Shown here: positions 13,769 to 26,418 of the stretch, piece by piece
Numbering within the stretch: the stretch's first letter is position 1
Layout: each line of letters starts with the position of its first letter
Assembly (NCBI GenBank): GCA_947683625.1
Contig: CANTUR010000142.1
Location: 2,315,501-2,379,500 of the forward strand
Length of the DNA stretch: 64,000 nt
Origin: Mallotus nudiflorus
Lineage: Eukaryota > Streptophyta > Magnoliopsida > Malpighiales > Euphorbiaceae
Reading direction: 5' to 3'
The notes under the pieces: generated by a model
Databases searched by the model: none
What the model saw: the letters and a program-made list of their open reading frames with translations, nothing else
What the model was told of the DNA's origin: nothing
Made by a program: the position numbers and the translations under genes

Positions 13769-13836
13769 AATAACACTTGTATATATATATATATACACAC
13801 AAAACACAACTCATGCTCACTATGCACTAAAATGAA

Positions 13837-13837
<1 letters not shown>

Positions 13838-13901
<64 letters not shown>
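13838..13901. repeat. (ATA)n microsatellite
   Basis: An almost perfect AAT trinucleotide run of about 64 bp inside the solo LTR. A mixed (TA)n/(CA)n tract precedes it at 13740-13800. It accounts for the poly-Ile and poly-Tyr tails of the translated frames here. Confidence 0.95.
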
Positions 13902-13903
<2 letters not shown>

Positions 13904-14553
13904 TAATGATAATAATACCCATAACAATAATGACAATAACAATGAAATAATAATAATAATAATACTATTTAAAATCATACTAATGATAGTAAGTTTATTA
14001 TATTTAAATAATAGAACTCCCAAAATAAACATTTTACGTAAATAAAACTTTTAGAATAAAATAAATAAATAATATTCACAAATAATAATAATAATAATAT
14101 ATACATAAAATTTAAAATTTTATTAATAATGCATATTTCAAAATAATTTTATATTATTTAAAATACAGGATCATTATAGCATGCAAATATAATTGTTGTT
14201 TTTTTTCTTTTTGGTCAGTTCTATTTCACATTGCATGATGATCTTGCCTACCTTGATGGGAAGCATACTGTAAGTCTCCCAATTTAGTGCTTATTTCTAG
14301 TTTTCAGTTTTTTCTTTGATAATGTTTTTGCATCTACTTTATCTTTGAAAAACAAGCAACTATTAGTTTTATATGTATAACCAATAAGTGCCTCGATCTA
14401 AGTTTGATCCTAAGACACTGAGCCTCCATTAATTTATCGTCATAGATCACCTATTTCTACAGGTGAATTATTAGTCCATTAGCCAACTACAGAAATTTCT
14501 TTTCTATTTTTTAATTTGTTCATCTTATTGGAATGGTCCCATTGAGCATGTCA

Positions 14554-16755
14554 TTATTGGTGCAATTTTTTTTTTTTTTGCAAACTTGGTTCAATATGGA
14601 AGTGTGATAGAGAATAATTTCCTCAAAATAAAACCTAATTTCTTTCAAACAATTGTGAATTCTCAAATGCCTTTACCATATTATTTACATTTCAACGAAA
14701 TTTTGTAAATTTAGCAAAGTTTGGATTAAGTAAAGGAAAATTAACAGTGTAATGAATAATAACTTGAAATTAAATTTATATATAGCATAAAATAAATTAA
14801 AAGTTTTTGAAAATTTAAGGTAAACAAGCACATTAACAAAAGTTTGCTAAAGAAAACAAATGTTAGATAGAATTTATGATTTGATGATTGTTGGATGTTT
14901 GGTTTTGAATGATTGTTGTGTCCTTTTTCTTTGTGTCTTCCTTACTTTTATACACAGTGTTGCTTACAGGCTACTCCTTCAGCTCATTAATTCCTTAGCA
15001 AAAAATTCCACAAGTTTCAAGTTTATTCCTTTCTCAATAATTTAACTCTCTAGCTTCTTAATTGTAATATGTATTTCAAAAACTTCCTCTTCCTCAATGC
15101 ATCAACTCCTTAGCATGTTCCAAAATATTCAAGTGTGTTCTTTTTTTTATGGGTTGGATTTTTTTATTAATTATATGCTTGTGAGCTATTTATTGCCTGC
15201 TTTTGAGGGCACACTTTGCAAGTATATAAGTTGTAACAAGTAATATAATTATAAATAGAATATCATCATATGAGGATTGATAATCAAGCACATATTGGTT
15301 CTAATTAGCTTTATTTATAGCTCATAAATGACTATCATCCTATGAGGATTGATAATCAAGCACCTATTGGTTCTAATTAGCTTTATTTATAGCTCATAAA
15401 TGACTTGAATCAAAGCAAATATAAAAACTAAACTAACAATCAAATAAATCAATCACTAAACTAAGTAATGGAAAGAGTAAATCAATATAGCAATGATATT
15501 GTTAGGAATTTAAAGCACCACATAATATTTAAGCTAATGAATAGATTTATTCACACACTTGCACATTTTGGGTTTTCTTAATTCATTAAACATTCTCTCT
15601 TAAGTATTGTTTGATTTAGTTTGTTTGACTTAATTAGTACGCACTTTAAGGCTTAACTCTCATTATCACCATGAAAATGAACTAATCTTAATCAAGAAAA
15701 CATTTAGCATACCCATATGAGAATTGAATTAAGTTAAGTTATCTCTAGTTATTAACCTATTTAACTTGTGTTTATGGGTCTACTAAGATTTCTATTTCTT
15801 AATGTATAATCTTAGATTTAGAGCTATAGTTGGCCATTTATAATAATCATCAAAGAATAATAAACACAATATGTAAGATGATATAAATAAGATCTATAAC
15901 ATTAAACTTAAATCATATGGGTTTTAAATCCTAACAACAAAATAAAACTAGTCACTTATGGCTTCAATATTCATCATTCAATAAAAATACAACCCAATGA
16001 ATATCCAAAATTGTATTAAAAAGAAGAGAAAGGTTAAAAGAAGTGTTATTAAGAAGCTTTAAAGGTCTTCAATGGCTTCTTTTATTCTAAGCTTCTTTTT
16101 CTCCTATTTTTCGTTCTTCTCTTGAGCTTATTTCTTATGTTGATTGGTTGGTGAGATCTTGGCTCGGAATTGGATGTTAAATTTCAAGGCTATTGTCCCT
16201 AAATACCCCCTTTCTAGAACGTCTTTTCATATTCCCCTAGATTTACTTTTTTATTAGGCACACATTAGCATTTTTTTTGTTAAAATCAGGTTATCTATGA
16301 TCGTTAATGCATCTACAATCATAGCAAAAGGGCATGCTCTACAGGATTAGCACTTGTGTTGATGTTGTGCTCGCCATAGAAGGATTGGGTCTTAGGACTC
16401 CACAATCACAAGGCTTTCGCAGTCACCACAGATTCTCAGTTCCATATTTGTTTGGCTTTACTTCGAGCAATCTGCGATTGCCATCCCTCCTATAATCGCC
16501 ACAGAAAACTCTTCCCCCGCATCTTAGCTCTATTTCTGCTCATTTTTCCTCCATTTATGCACCATTCACCTCCAATTTCAGTTTTCCTTGAAAAATAAAA
16601 CAATAACATAAAAGTATGTATTCATATTAAATATAACCTAAATACAATCTCAAACCTACAAATGCATGTTAAAATGAATCCTAAAATTCTATATAAATTA
16701 GCACAAACATTCTTGAACTTTAAATCCAAAAAATTATATTTTGAGTTCAAATAGT
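14554..16755 (+). repeat. Dispersed repeat, copy B, interrupted by ~1.5 kb
   Basis: Bases 14554-15187 match copy A at 4205-4838. The match resumes at 16712-16755, equivalent to about 4839-4881. The two copies share 'gaaaatttaaggtaaacaag' and 'gatgattgttggatgttt'. The intervening 15188-16711 is either inserted here or lost from copy A. It starts 115 bp after nothing recognisable as coding, downstream of the CYP59 remnant. Confidence 0.7.
15188..16711. mobile_element. 1.5-kb block inside repeat copy B, unclassified
   Basis: The block is absent from the otherwise similar copy A. It contains a 72-bp tandem duplication at about 15263-15404 (unit with 'gaggattgataatcaagcac'). The less AT-rich 3' half (16040-16600) has no protein I recognise. 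Clean TG/CA ends or target duplications are not apparent, so an LTR-type or other insertion is only a guess. Confidence 0.4.
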
Positions 16756-17341
16756 TTTATTTGTAGGTACCTCAAAATGTTGGAATTTTTTATATAATTT
16801 TCCTAGTTCAATTTTTTTGAATGGAATTTTCCCTATCCAATTAATTAATTAATATATTTTTTATTTGAATATTTTATAAAACATTGTAAATTCATCTTAA
16901 AGATAATTTTTTTTATTTATTGTGAATTCATTATAATTTGTTGAATATTACATTACTTGATAAATAATTTCACTGTTTAAATATTCATATTAATTCAACA
17001 TTATATCATTAAATTTTAACAATATTATTTAATAAAATATTAAAATATAAAAAGTACGAAATGTAAAAAATTTAAATGTCACAAAAAAAAATATAACTGA
17101 TTTTATTACAAATTATTTTTTATTATCGCTTGATTATTTCGCCTTCATGCGTGTAACAACATTTTATTTCCAAAAACATAAAATATTTCATCTATGATAA
17201 GGATTTAGTTAACTATAGAAACAAATTTAACACTAACCTCATATCATTTATTTATACAGTATATACAACAAAGTACGAAAGGCTTTTGACACATATTGCA
17301 GTGGTAACAAATTAATAATTCAGTAACAGCTAATTTTGTTC

Positions 17342-17343
<2 letters not shown>

Positions 17344-17377
<34 letters not shown>
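17344..17377. repeat. (AT)n microsatellite
   Basis: An uninterrupted AT dinucleotide tract of about 34 bp. Confidence 0.95.
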
Positions 17378-17378
<1 letters not shown>

Positions 17379-19459
17379 CGAATTTGACAACGGTTATATC
17401 TTACAATAACTGAATTATAATGAAATTTTTGCCGTTATGATTTTGCTCGTCATAAATTTTTTAATAAATAAAAATCTATTTTAAATTTATAATTGTATTG
17501 TAACAAAAAATTTCTGATTTATGATGAATTCATTTCGTTATAAATTGATGATAAATTATTTATAGATATAGACATGAATTTGTTATGTAAATAAAAGAGA
17601 AAATTACAATCACTCTCTTAATTTGTTTTAATTCACTAATTCGTTTATACATTTTCAAAAGTCAATTAAATTCTCCATAAGTTTAATTTTATTAACTCTT
17701 TCTTTTTCCATTAACTAAATACTCTATCAAGTTTATAATAAAAATATTAAAATTGAAAGATATTTAATTAGTGTAAAGCAGAAATTAAAAGTAAAATTCG
17801 ATTTTTTATTTTCTTTCTCTCATTTTAATTATGAGATTTAACTATTTAAACCAGTGGTTTAAAAAAACAAAAACAAAAAACAGAGGCAAAGTTCAGCTTT
17901 TTTTTTTTTTTGGAAAGTAATAGAAGATACCATAAGTGGAATCAAGCCTCCAAGTTGAGCTTTATTCGACGTACATAGACAATGAAGATGCACCTGACAA
18001 AATTTTTGGTAATATTTTAATTAGGCTGAGGTGGAATATGGATAAGATCAATATCGTTCACTTACTTACTAGATCTGAACCGTAAAGATTGCTTGCTGGT
18101 CCCGGTGAGACATGGGGTCCACTTCATTGCCACGTCGAGTTGTCACATATCTTTCCATGTGGGTTTTAGTCAGTAATTTGGACTTAACTGTAAGTAATGG
18201 ATCAAATTGAAAAATGAGACCCTCTTTTTGTAGCTGTACTTCACATGAGAAAATATTCCACTTAACTATCCTATTAGGCTGGAAAAATACCCTATTAGGC
18301 TGGAAAAAACATATATTTTTGTAAAACAATAATAAATAATTTTTTAAAATTAAAAACAAAATTCTATTGTATGTGCAAAAAATTCATCAACTGGTAAATA
18401 TTTTATTATTTTAAATTTATTATAATAATAATTGTTTCATAATTTTAATTATTCTATGCGTTATCATATAGATCACCAATTTTTTTAGTATATTAATTTA
18501 TAATTTTCATTAACTCATCTATATTTGGTTACTTCTCATTTTGCAATTTCTTATTTAAAAGGTAGAATTTTACAGATGGCTTCATCCATAATGAATGGGG
18601 TGGTGTGGCTTTTAGACACACCGAATGAGAGATTTTGAATTTTAAATTCTCTCTCACCTTCGAATCTACTTTTAGATTCTTTAAATTTATAAATTTTACC
18701 ATTTGATGAGTACGATAATCCGTTAGGATTTAGATAAGTTTACTCTCTTTCCCCTAACATACTAATATGTTAATTTTTTGCAATTTTTTTAAAAAATTTT
18801 TGATGACCTTCATACTACGATAACATTGACATTGTGATTGAAAACTTGAAGCATTAAGTATACAAGATTAATCATCAAATTTTGAGCGTACGTTGTTTGG
18901 ATTTTGTCCAATTTATTTTGAATATTGAAGATATTGATATTAATTTGAACATTCGAAACTTATTTAGTTTTTTTTAAGGATATTTACTAATTAGATTTAT
19001 ATAGAGAAAAGAATTATCATGTTGAGAATTATAAAAGTGAGTGAAATTCTATGTAACATATATATATTCGAAATCATATATGTATTAGGATATATATGTT
19101 AAATTTTATTTGAAAAAAATATTTATTTAAATTAGATTAGAACTTACAAACACTCTGGTTTAGATTGGACTTTATTAGATTTAAGTTGAATATCAATAAT
19201 TCTTGAATACTATAGGATATTTAAAATAAAAACGCTTGATACAATTTATACTAATAATTAAATTTCAGTCTATCTAATTTTCAAGGTATAAAAATTTATT
19301 AAATTTCTTTCGAGGATTAGAGATTGGCATAATAATTGATTTGATATTTTTTTACGGTTCATAAAATGATGAGAGAGAGAGAGAGAGAATGATTAAGTTA
19401 TTATTTTTTTCAACATGAGATTGCATGTGCTAACTACATGCCAAGTTATATAGTGCTCA

Positions 19460-19785
19460 TGGTTCAGGAACGGATTTCGGTTTGAAACCGTTAGTTCATA
19501 GTTCTATAAGAAGTGGAATCAACTTGGAACCGCCCTCTCCTTAATTATGGGTCAATTCAAAATCGTCTGATTTCAGCTTATGATTTTGATTCTATCGATT
19601 TTTTTTTTTAAATTTTACGACTCAAAGTTGAGATTGTCGATCCTAGTTTCATTGGAGGGTGAACATGCCCTAAACAAATTCTCTTCCAATTTATTGCCGG
19701 TTTGGGGCTAGTTTCAATTTTAACTGTGACCGGTTCTGATTTGGTTACATTACTACATCGGCCACTGTCATCCCTATTGAGATAT
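19460..19785. repeat. 'GGTTC/GAACC'-rich decayed transposon-like segment
   Basis: Repeated 'accggttctgatttggt', 'gaaaccg' and 'ggaacgg' motifs resemble 40540-40680, which has 'ggccggttctaatt' and 'aatttggtca'. Similar motifs are common in non-autonomous hAT-type elements of plants. Termini and target duplications were not resolved, so the class is uncertain. The open frame over 19608-19790 belongs to this segment and is not a gene. Confidence 0.3.
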
Positions 19786-20417
19786 GCCAAATTAAGAGAT
19801 GTGATAGATTAAAATGAAAATTGAAAGGTGCTAAAGAATAGTTAGAGTAAAATTTAGGGGCGCAATTATGCATTGACACAAAAAATAATTTGTTGAAAGT
19901 TACTCTTCTCAACATTCTTCTAGTTTTTTTTTTTTTTTAATAATGCATACCCAATCCATTAATTAGTGGACATGAAAGTGAAGATGCAATTGAGCTTTGC
20001 CTATTATTATTATTGTTATTATATCATAACTTTGACTTGTTTCTATCGATTGCGATTCATTTATTTTGGTTAAACAATTGTCGCCTTATGGACATTGATT
20101 GTTATTTGGCTTCATGATTGAGGTAATGTTACCTAGTCTCCACTCTTTTTTGTTGCGCGCTCCACAATGTACACTTGCTTATGAGTTCAAGATTTTTTTT
20201 CATATTCAAACGAAAGAGAAAAAAAAAAAACCCTTTATTTATCTCCATTTTTCAATAGGTTGTCTATATATTTTGTCATTTAATTTACTCAGAAGGAAGA
20301 ATATTTGTTAAAGTCACTCTTTAGGGTGTTCGTTTCTAAAAAATAAAATATAATGAAATACTTTTAGTGATGGATTAATCTCATATATTTATTAATGACT
20401 TGTCTTAGGAATTGTGT

Positions 20418-20419
<2 letters not shown>

Positions 20420-20479
<60 letters not shown>
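20420..20479. repeat. (AT)n microsatellite
   Basis: An AT dinucleotide tract of about 60 bp. Confidence 0.95.
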
Positions 20480-20485
<6 letters not shown>

Positions 20486-20585
20486 TTTGGGCATAATGTC
20501 TTATAATATTAAGTGATGCGCAATGTAGGGTTACTAATGTTCCTTCAAGCCAATGAGGCCAATTACATTTTGTGACCCTAAGCAA

Positions 20586-21311
20586 ACATTTTTTATTATT
20601 ATAATTATATATTTTTCAATTCGTATTCCATATTTAATAATAGATATCTTTATTTAAAAAATAACTAATTTAAAATAAATAAATAATATAGTTATATTTT
20701 AGTCCCCAAATTATTATATACCTTTAAAACTTAAAAATTTGCTCTAATTGATAAGTATATAATATTTACTTCCAATACAAAAAATAATAGAGACACTTTT
20801 CAGTTTCATAACTGTTCCATTCAAGTAAAAATTCTTTATATAAAAAACTCAGATTAAAATATTTAAACATATAATAAAAAAAAAGTAAAATTAAAGACAA
20901 ATACAATGTGATTGAAGAGGAAGTAATTAGGTGCAAAGCCAAAATTCCAAAGAATTAACAAATTTATAGTTAGAGAAATATGATTACTTATAAATTAATT
21001 AATGATTATCAGAAGGACAAGTGGATTTATTTGACCAATAACCACACTTACATCTCGACAATTTTATATGCCACTAAACATCAATTCCAACCAATCTGAT
21101 TAGTATCTGCGTAGATTCATTGAACTTAGTTAAAAGATAAACACTTCAAATCAAATAAAAAAATAATACTTTCTTTTTGGTATAATTATTGTTTTATATA
21201 TATATATATATATATTGTAATTTAATTACATTTTTTTTAGCAAATTTAAAAACTGAAAATTATTTAACTTATCAACATCAGTTGGCCACAATCTCCACCA
21301 CAAAAATGCCT
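20586..21311. other. AT-rich sequence left of the Copia element
   Basis: No gene is recognised. It includes a short (TA)n tract near 21196-21216. Confidence 0.5.
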
Positions 21312-22271
21312 TGTTATGAACCGAGAATATTTTAACATTGAATTGTGTTTTGTAAACAAAAGAGTCTATTTATGGTGGGAATAAGGTTTAATTTGACCCT
21401 TAAACTTTTTAGAAATATTTAAATTGCCTTTTTTTTTTTACTTTTTTGTCAATATAACTCCTAAACTTTGTAATAAAGGTCAAATTGGCCCTAAAAATTT
21501 CATTTACACCCTATTGTCTACACAAATATCACAATAAATATTACAAAAAGCTCCCTTATAGTTTAGTAAGTTAACAAATTAATCCATACTTTCATAAAAG
21601 CATCTAGTGAAAATTTTAAATTCTATTTTCTAAAATTATATTTAAACTATTAATTTGTTTATGGTATATTATATTATATTATTATTTTTTTCCTACAATA
21701 AGTGCTTTTTCTTAAAAAATTTGGTCCCTAAACACTAATAATAGTAATGTATTTTTCATGGTAGTCAAATATAAATATATTAAAATATATAAACATAAGT
21801 AATTAAATGTATGTGTTTAAAATCTAAAAATAATAATATAATATACCATAAATAAATTATGGGTTTAAATATAATTTTATAAAATTAAATTTAAATTTTT
21901 TGAGTAAATGTTTTTATAAAAGTCTGGACTAATTTGTTAACTTACTAAACTATTAGGGAGCTTTTTGTAATTTTCATTATGATATTTGTGTACATATCAA
22001 AGAATAGGGTGTAAAAGAAATTTGTAGGGCCAATTTGATCTTTATTGTAAAGTTCAGGGGGTAAATTGACAAAAAAAGTCAAAAAAGGGCAATTTGAACA
22101 TTTCTAAAAAGTTTAAGGGCTAAATCGAACCTTATTCCTTTATAGTGTACAAGAATAGAGCTAAAATAAGAAAGAACCTTTACAATAGGAAGTATCCTCC
22201 GTAACAAGGAAAATCTATATAATATAAGGAAATTAGGGTAAATCTATACAATCCCTATAATCATGCTAATA
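21312..22271 (-). repeat. 3' LTR of the Copia element, interrupted by a MULE
   Basis: The LTR is in two pieces, 21312-21377 and 22148-22271, which together align with 26419-26595. It ends with TGTTATGAAC on the plus strand. Next to it, at 22272-22290, is a purine-rich tract on the sense strand (GAGATAGGG) that fits the polypurine tract. Confidence 0.8.
21378..22138. mobile_element. Non-autonomous MULE with long terminal inverted repeats
   Basis: The 761-bp element starts GGAATAAGGTT and ends AACCTTATTCC. Its two arms, 21378 to ~21691 and ~21827 to 22138, are inverted copies of each other over ~310 bp with scattered mismatches, around a ~135-bp centre. It is flanked by a 9-bp duplication, TTTATGGTG (21369-21377) and TTTATAGTG (22139-22147). 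The sister LTR at 26419-26595 has TTTATAGTG once, without the insertion. Nine-bp duplications and long inverted repeats are the signature of Mutator-like elements. No transposase is encoded. Confidence 0.9.
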
Positions 22272-23820
22272 CCCTATCTCAAACTTAAGATGGTGTTATG
22301 GATGCCAACTTAAGTACCACTTTGAGTTTGGTGACTAATTCTTGAAAGCGGTCTAGAAGATAAGATTTGGTGAAGATATCCGTTGTCTGATTCATTGATA
22401 TCACTAATTAAAGATTGATAGTACCGTGAACAATATGATGACACCCAAAATGACAGTCAATTTCAATATTTTTTGTGTGTTCATGAAACACATAATTATG
22501 GAAAATTTTGAATTGCACTCTGATTATCACAATGAAAAACAATGGACGAATGATGTGTAATACTAATATCTTATAATAACCAATAAAGCCAAAGTAATTT
22601 TGATATAGCATCTGCATGAACATGATACTCAAACTTTATGTTAGAGCGAGCAACAACAATTTGCTTTTTACTATACTAAGAAATGAGAGAATCTCCCAAA
22701 AAGAAACGATAACTAGTGGTAGAACAAGGATCAGTAGGATCACCTGCCCAATTAGCATATGAATATCCAAATAAGATAATAGAGGAATAAGCAAAAAAAT
22801 GAAACACATGAAATAGTGTTCTTTTTATATAGTAAAAAATTCAAAGAACAATTAAAAAATAAGATGATTGAGGAGCAACCATAAATTGGCTAAGTAAATG
22901 AACTGCATAAACAATATCAGGATGAGTCATTGTGAGATAGACTAGACTCCTAACTAGTTATCGATACAAAGTAAGATCATCTAATGGGGTGCCATCCATA
23001 GGAGTTAATTTTGCATTGATCTCTAAACGAGTGGATACAGTTTATTATCGATGATACTAGCTCAAGAGAGTATATTTGAAGGATACTTCACTTGAGAAAG
23101 GTAACATCCAGTGGAATCAGAAGACACTTCAAGTCCTAAGAAATAACTGAGAGGACTAAAATCTTTCATTTTAAATTATTCACATAGATATTTTTGCAAT
23201 TCAAAAATACAAGTTGCATTATCTTTAGTGATAATCATATCATCGACAAAAAGTAAAATAAGAACAATACCATAATTAGTATGTTGAATGAACAAAGCAG
23301 AATCATGTGAACTAGAGGTGAAGCTAAATTGTGCAATAGGAATTTTGCAAAACCAAGCTCGTAGTGTTACCCATATAAAGCCTGTTTAAATTGAAAAACC
23401 TTTTTAAGTGGATGAGAATAATAAAGTGGAAGATGCATATAGACTTTTTACAAATCACTATTAAGAAATGCATTTTTGACATCCATTTAAAAAAGGCACT
23501 ACCATTTGACAACTGCAATGGTTAAGAGGCTTCAAATAAAGGTTAATTAGGCCAATGAGCAAATGTCTCCTCATAATCAATTCCATATTCTTTTGTATAT
23601 CCCTTTGTTACTAGGCACTCAATAAACCCATCTGAACAAGTTTTAATCTTTTAAATCCATTTAAATCCAATTAAAGTCTTACCAGGGGGAAGATCTATTA
23701 AATCCCAAGTATAAATTTTCTCAAGAGTTTAAAGTTAATTCTATCATAGCTTACTACCAAAGAGGGTTAGTACTGGCCTTAAGATAATCATGAGGTTCAT
23801 GTAAGGTGGCAATATTAGAA

Positions 23821-23884
23821 TAACAATGATAATCATTAAGATAAGCAAAGTTTAACAATGATAATCATTAAGATAAGTAAAGTT
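23821..23884. repeat. 32-bp tandem duplication in the Copia RT region
   Basis: A unit starting 'taacaatgataatcatta' at 23821 repeats at 23853 with one mismatch. It adds to the damage in the reverse-transcriptase frame. Confidence 0.85.
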
Positions 23885-26402
23885 TTTCTTACTTGATTAA
23901 AACGACGAAGAGTGGAATTAAGCATAGTATGAATAACTAAAACAATATCTTCAAGAGTAGGTACAAAGGTGGTAGTATTATTGAGCTTTTTGGAAAAGAG
24001 TAAATTAAAAGTAGAAAAATAGTTCAACAGATGAATAAATAAAGAAGGTGAATGATCAATTTAATGAAATTTTGACAAGGACGAAAACTTGGTATGTTCT
24101 TAAAAGGTGACATGCCGTGAGATACATAGTCTATTAGAAATAGGATCCCAACAGCAGGACACTTTATATTCAATACCATAACTAAGAAACAACATAAGTG
24201 AGCTCAAGGCTCTAACTTTGAATGCTCATGAGGATTTAATAAGATAAAACATGCACACCCAAAAGGTTTAAACATTGAATAATCTCGAATCTTACCATAT
24301 AATTGCCTAAAAGGAGACAAATTATTAAGAACATGAGTTGGAACATGATTAATGGTATAAATTGCAGTTAAAGTAACTTCTCCTAAAAATTTTCAGGACA
24401 TGGGGTAGAGATAAAGAGGGCACGCTAGTGTCAAGAATGTGACCACGTTTACATTTAGCCCTTCCATTTTGTTGAGATGTATGAGGTCAAGAACAATTAA
24501 CATCAATTCCTTATTGAGAAAGAAATTAAAGAAAAGAAGAATCCTTATACTCTATGGCATTATTAGTATGGAGTATTTTTATGGTATGAGAAAATTGGGA
24601 TTTGATCATATTGGCAAAATTAACATATATTTAAAGAAGTTCAGATCTTTATTTCAAAAAATAAATCCAAGTAAAACTAGAATGATTATCCATAAACAAA
24701 ATAAAATACCAATTGCCATTAATATATAAAATAAGAGAAGGACCCCAGATAATATAATGAACAAGCCCAAAAGGAACATTTGACATAAAATTACTATTAG
24801 TGAAAGATAAAGTTAGTTATTTGGCAAGTTGGTAGTTTAAGCAATCAAAACACTCAAATTTAATGGATCCTAACAAACCATGAGACACTAAAGGATGAAG
24901 TTTATTAGCTGAAACATGACTTATACAAAGATGCCATTGGTATAAAGGAGAGACAATTGTTGTCATAGAAGACACAAGTTTATGGGGAAGACGAAGAGAC
25001 ATAAACTTAAATAATCTTCCCATTATACGAGCCCTCCTAAAAGTTTAACCCATCTGCAGATCTTGTACCTGACAACCAGAAGGAGAGAAAATTTTATCAA
25101 GACCTAAGTCACATAATTGTCCAACCAAGATAAGATTTAAAGCTAGATTAGGAACAAAGTACGTATCGGGTAAATTAAAATTAGAAGTAGTTGCATGGCC
25201 AATATGAATGATAGACATTTTTATGTCATTTTTAGTACGAATGGGTACAAGAGAGGAGATTGATGCTTTAGTTAGCAAATTAAAGAGATTTGAGTCATAT
25301 GATTACAATAGGTGGAGTCAAAAAGCCAAAGAGATTTACCTGGGGTGATAGATAAGGCAGTAGGGGAGGGAAAACTATATGAGAGAACATATTTTAAAAG
25401 AGCTTCAAGATCACTCATAGTAATGGCAGTAGATCCATTAGAGGCAACAATAATAGTAATAAAAGATTTAAATTGAGAAGAACCTTTAGATTTAAAAGAT
25501 CCACCATTAGTAGGAAAATTTTCAATAATATGACCATATTGATGACAGTATATGCATTCAACATTAGGATAATAAGAAAAATTATTATTAGTTTTGTGAC
25601 AATTCTTATAAAATTTTGGTCTTGATTTTTGGTAGTATGCCTTGAATTGTATAGTTACGAGAGTAGTGTCAATTTGTGGAGGTCTATCAAAGCTAAGATG
25701 TGTCTCTTTAAAGATGATCTCTTAAAAAATAGTATTTAGAGTAGGAAGAGGATGACAATGCAATAATGAAGCTGTCACTACTTCATATTCTGGACAAAGA
25801 GCCATAAGAACCTGAATAAGATGGAGATGATCTTCATTGATTTTAGCTTGAACTAACTGATTCTAAATAGGTTGTACTTAGGTAAGAAAATCATTCACTG
25901 ATTGCCTTGGTTCTTTTTTAAGAGTATCTAAAATGGTCCACAATTGGTAATAGTAAGCAAGACTAGTGGCTTTGAATCGATTAGCTAAAAAATCCTATAT
26001 TTCCATAACACTGTTAAAATCAACAAATTGAATATGAATGGAGGGAATAAAGGTGTTATGAAACCATATGATAATTTGGTGATTTTTGCTATCCCAATCT
26101 TTAAGTAGTTCAACGAATTTAGCATTAAGTTCATCTTTTTCCTGCATAGGTTTAACAATATCTCTAATAACTACACATTAGAGTTTACACCCAATCAAAA
26201 AAAATTTCATATGTTGGACCGAAAGATTATAGTTTAATCCAGTCAGAATATTGGTAATTGGTTTGGAGACATCAATTTTCTCCATAGTAGAATTTATTTT
26301 AAAAAAATATTTAGAAACAAGTTTGACAAGAATAAGAAAATCAGAAATAAATGAAGTAAAGGTACTGCTTCTGGACAGAAAGATAAAAGAACTTAGGTAG
26401 AA

Positions 26403-26418
26403 CCAAGCTATGATACCA
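26403..26418 (-). other. Primer-binding site, initiator tRNA-Met type
   Basis: On the minus strand the bases directly following the 5' LTR read TGGTATCATAGCTTGG. The first eight match the 3' end complement of plant initiator tRNA-Met. This fixes the element's orientation and the inner boundary of the 5' LTR. Confidence 0.85.

Larger units (their letters stand above)
11021..14178 (-). mobile_element. Solo LTR, 3158 bp, family 1, copy 1
   Basis: The block is collinear with 45742-48977. Shared landmarks are the 'gctaggaaac..gtagcaagcc' end, 'tggccccgagacacta', 'cggtctcggtgcag', 'cgtcacgttttac' followed by 'aatagaacctc', and a GC-rich patch near 13430-13620. Read on the minus strand it ends with CATAACA. 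The flanking pentamers are GCGTG (11016-11020) and GCATG (14179-14183), a 5-bp target duplication with one C-to-T-type change. No internal retrotransposon coding region lies beside it, so it is a solo LTR left by LTR-LTR recombination. Length suggests a Ty3/gypsy lineage, but that is inference. Apparent reading frames inside (13427-13906 and its complement) are microsatellite and LTR sequence. Confidence 0.85.
10597..14269 (+). pseudogene. CYP59-type cyclophilin/RRM gene fragment, broken, with LTR in an intron
   Basis: Three exons of a nuclear multidomain cyclophilin are visible. Exon a is 10597-10694 and carries [16 protein letters not shown]. Exon b is 10851-10968 and carries LKHSKTGTVAMASAGENLNA. 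Exon c is 14219-14269 and carries DDLAYLDGKHT. All are flanked by recognisable AG/GT splice sites in compatible phase. In CYP59 this domain is followed by an RRM and the protein is linked to RNA polymerase II transcription and splicing; none of the later exons is seen here. Exon b has two in-frame TAG stops, at its YGD-stop-A position and at its last codon, each where a CAG glutamine codon is expected. The intron between exons b and c contains a 3158-bp solo LTR (11021-14178). Introns are retained, so this is a degenerate genomic duplicate and not a processed copy. Confidence 0.85.
16760..20400. other. AT-rich intergenic region
   Basis: No gene is recognised. It contains an (AT)n run at 17344-17377, a (GA)n run at about 19371-19387 and short direct repeats of 'taggctggaaaaa' near 18275-18306. 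Open frames are short and have no family features. Confidence 0.5.

Noticed and set aside
13427..13906. 159-codon plus-strand open frame with a poly-Ile tail
   Set aside because: It lies entirely inside the solo LTR and its tail is the (ATA)n microsatellite. The same position in the second LTR copy gives a different frame (48266-48544). No gene.
21378..22138. Considered as a hairpin or microRNA precursor gene
   Set aside because: The 9-bp target duplication and the empty site in the sister LTR show it is a transposon. Small-RNA output is possible but not visible from sequence.
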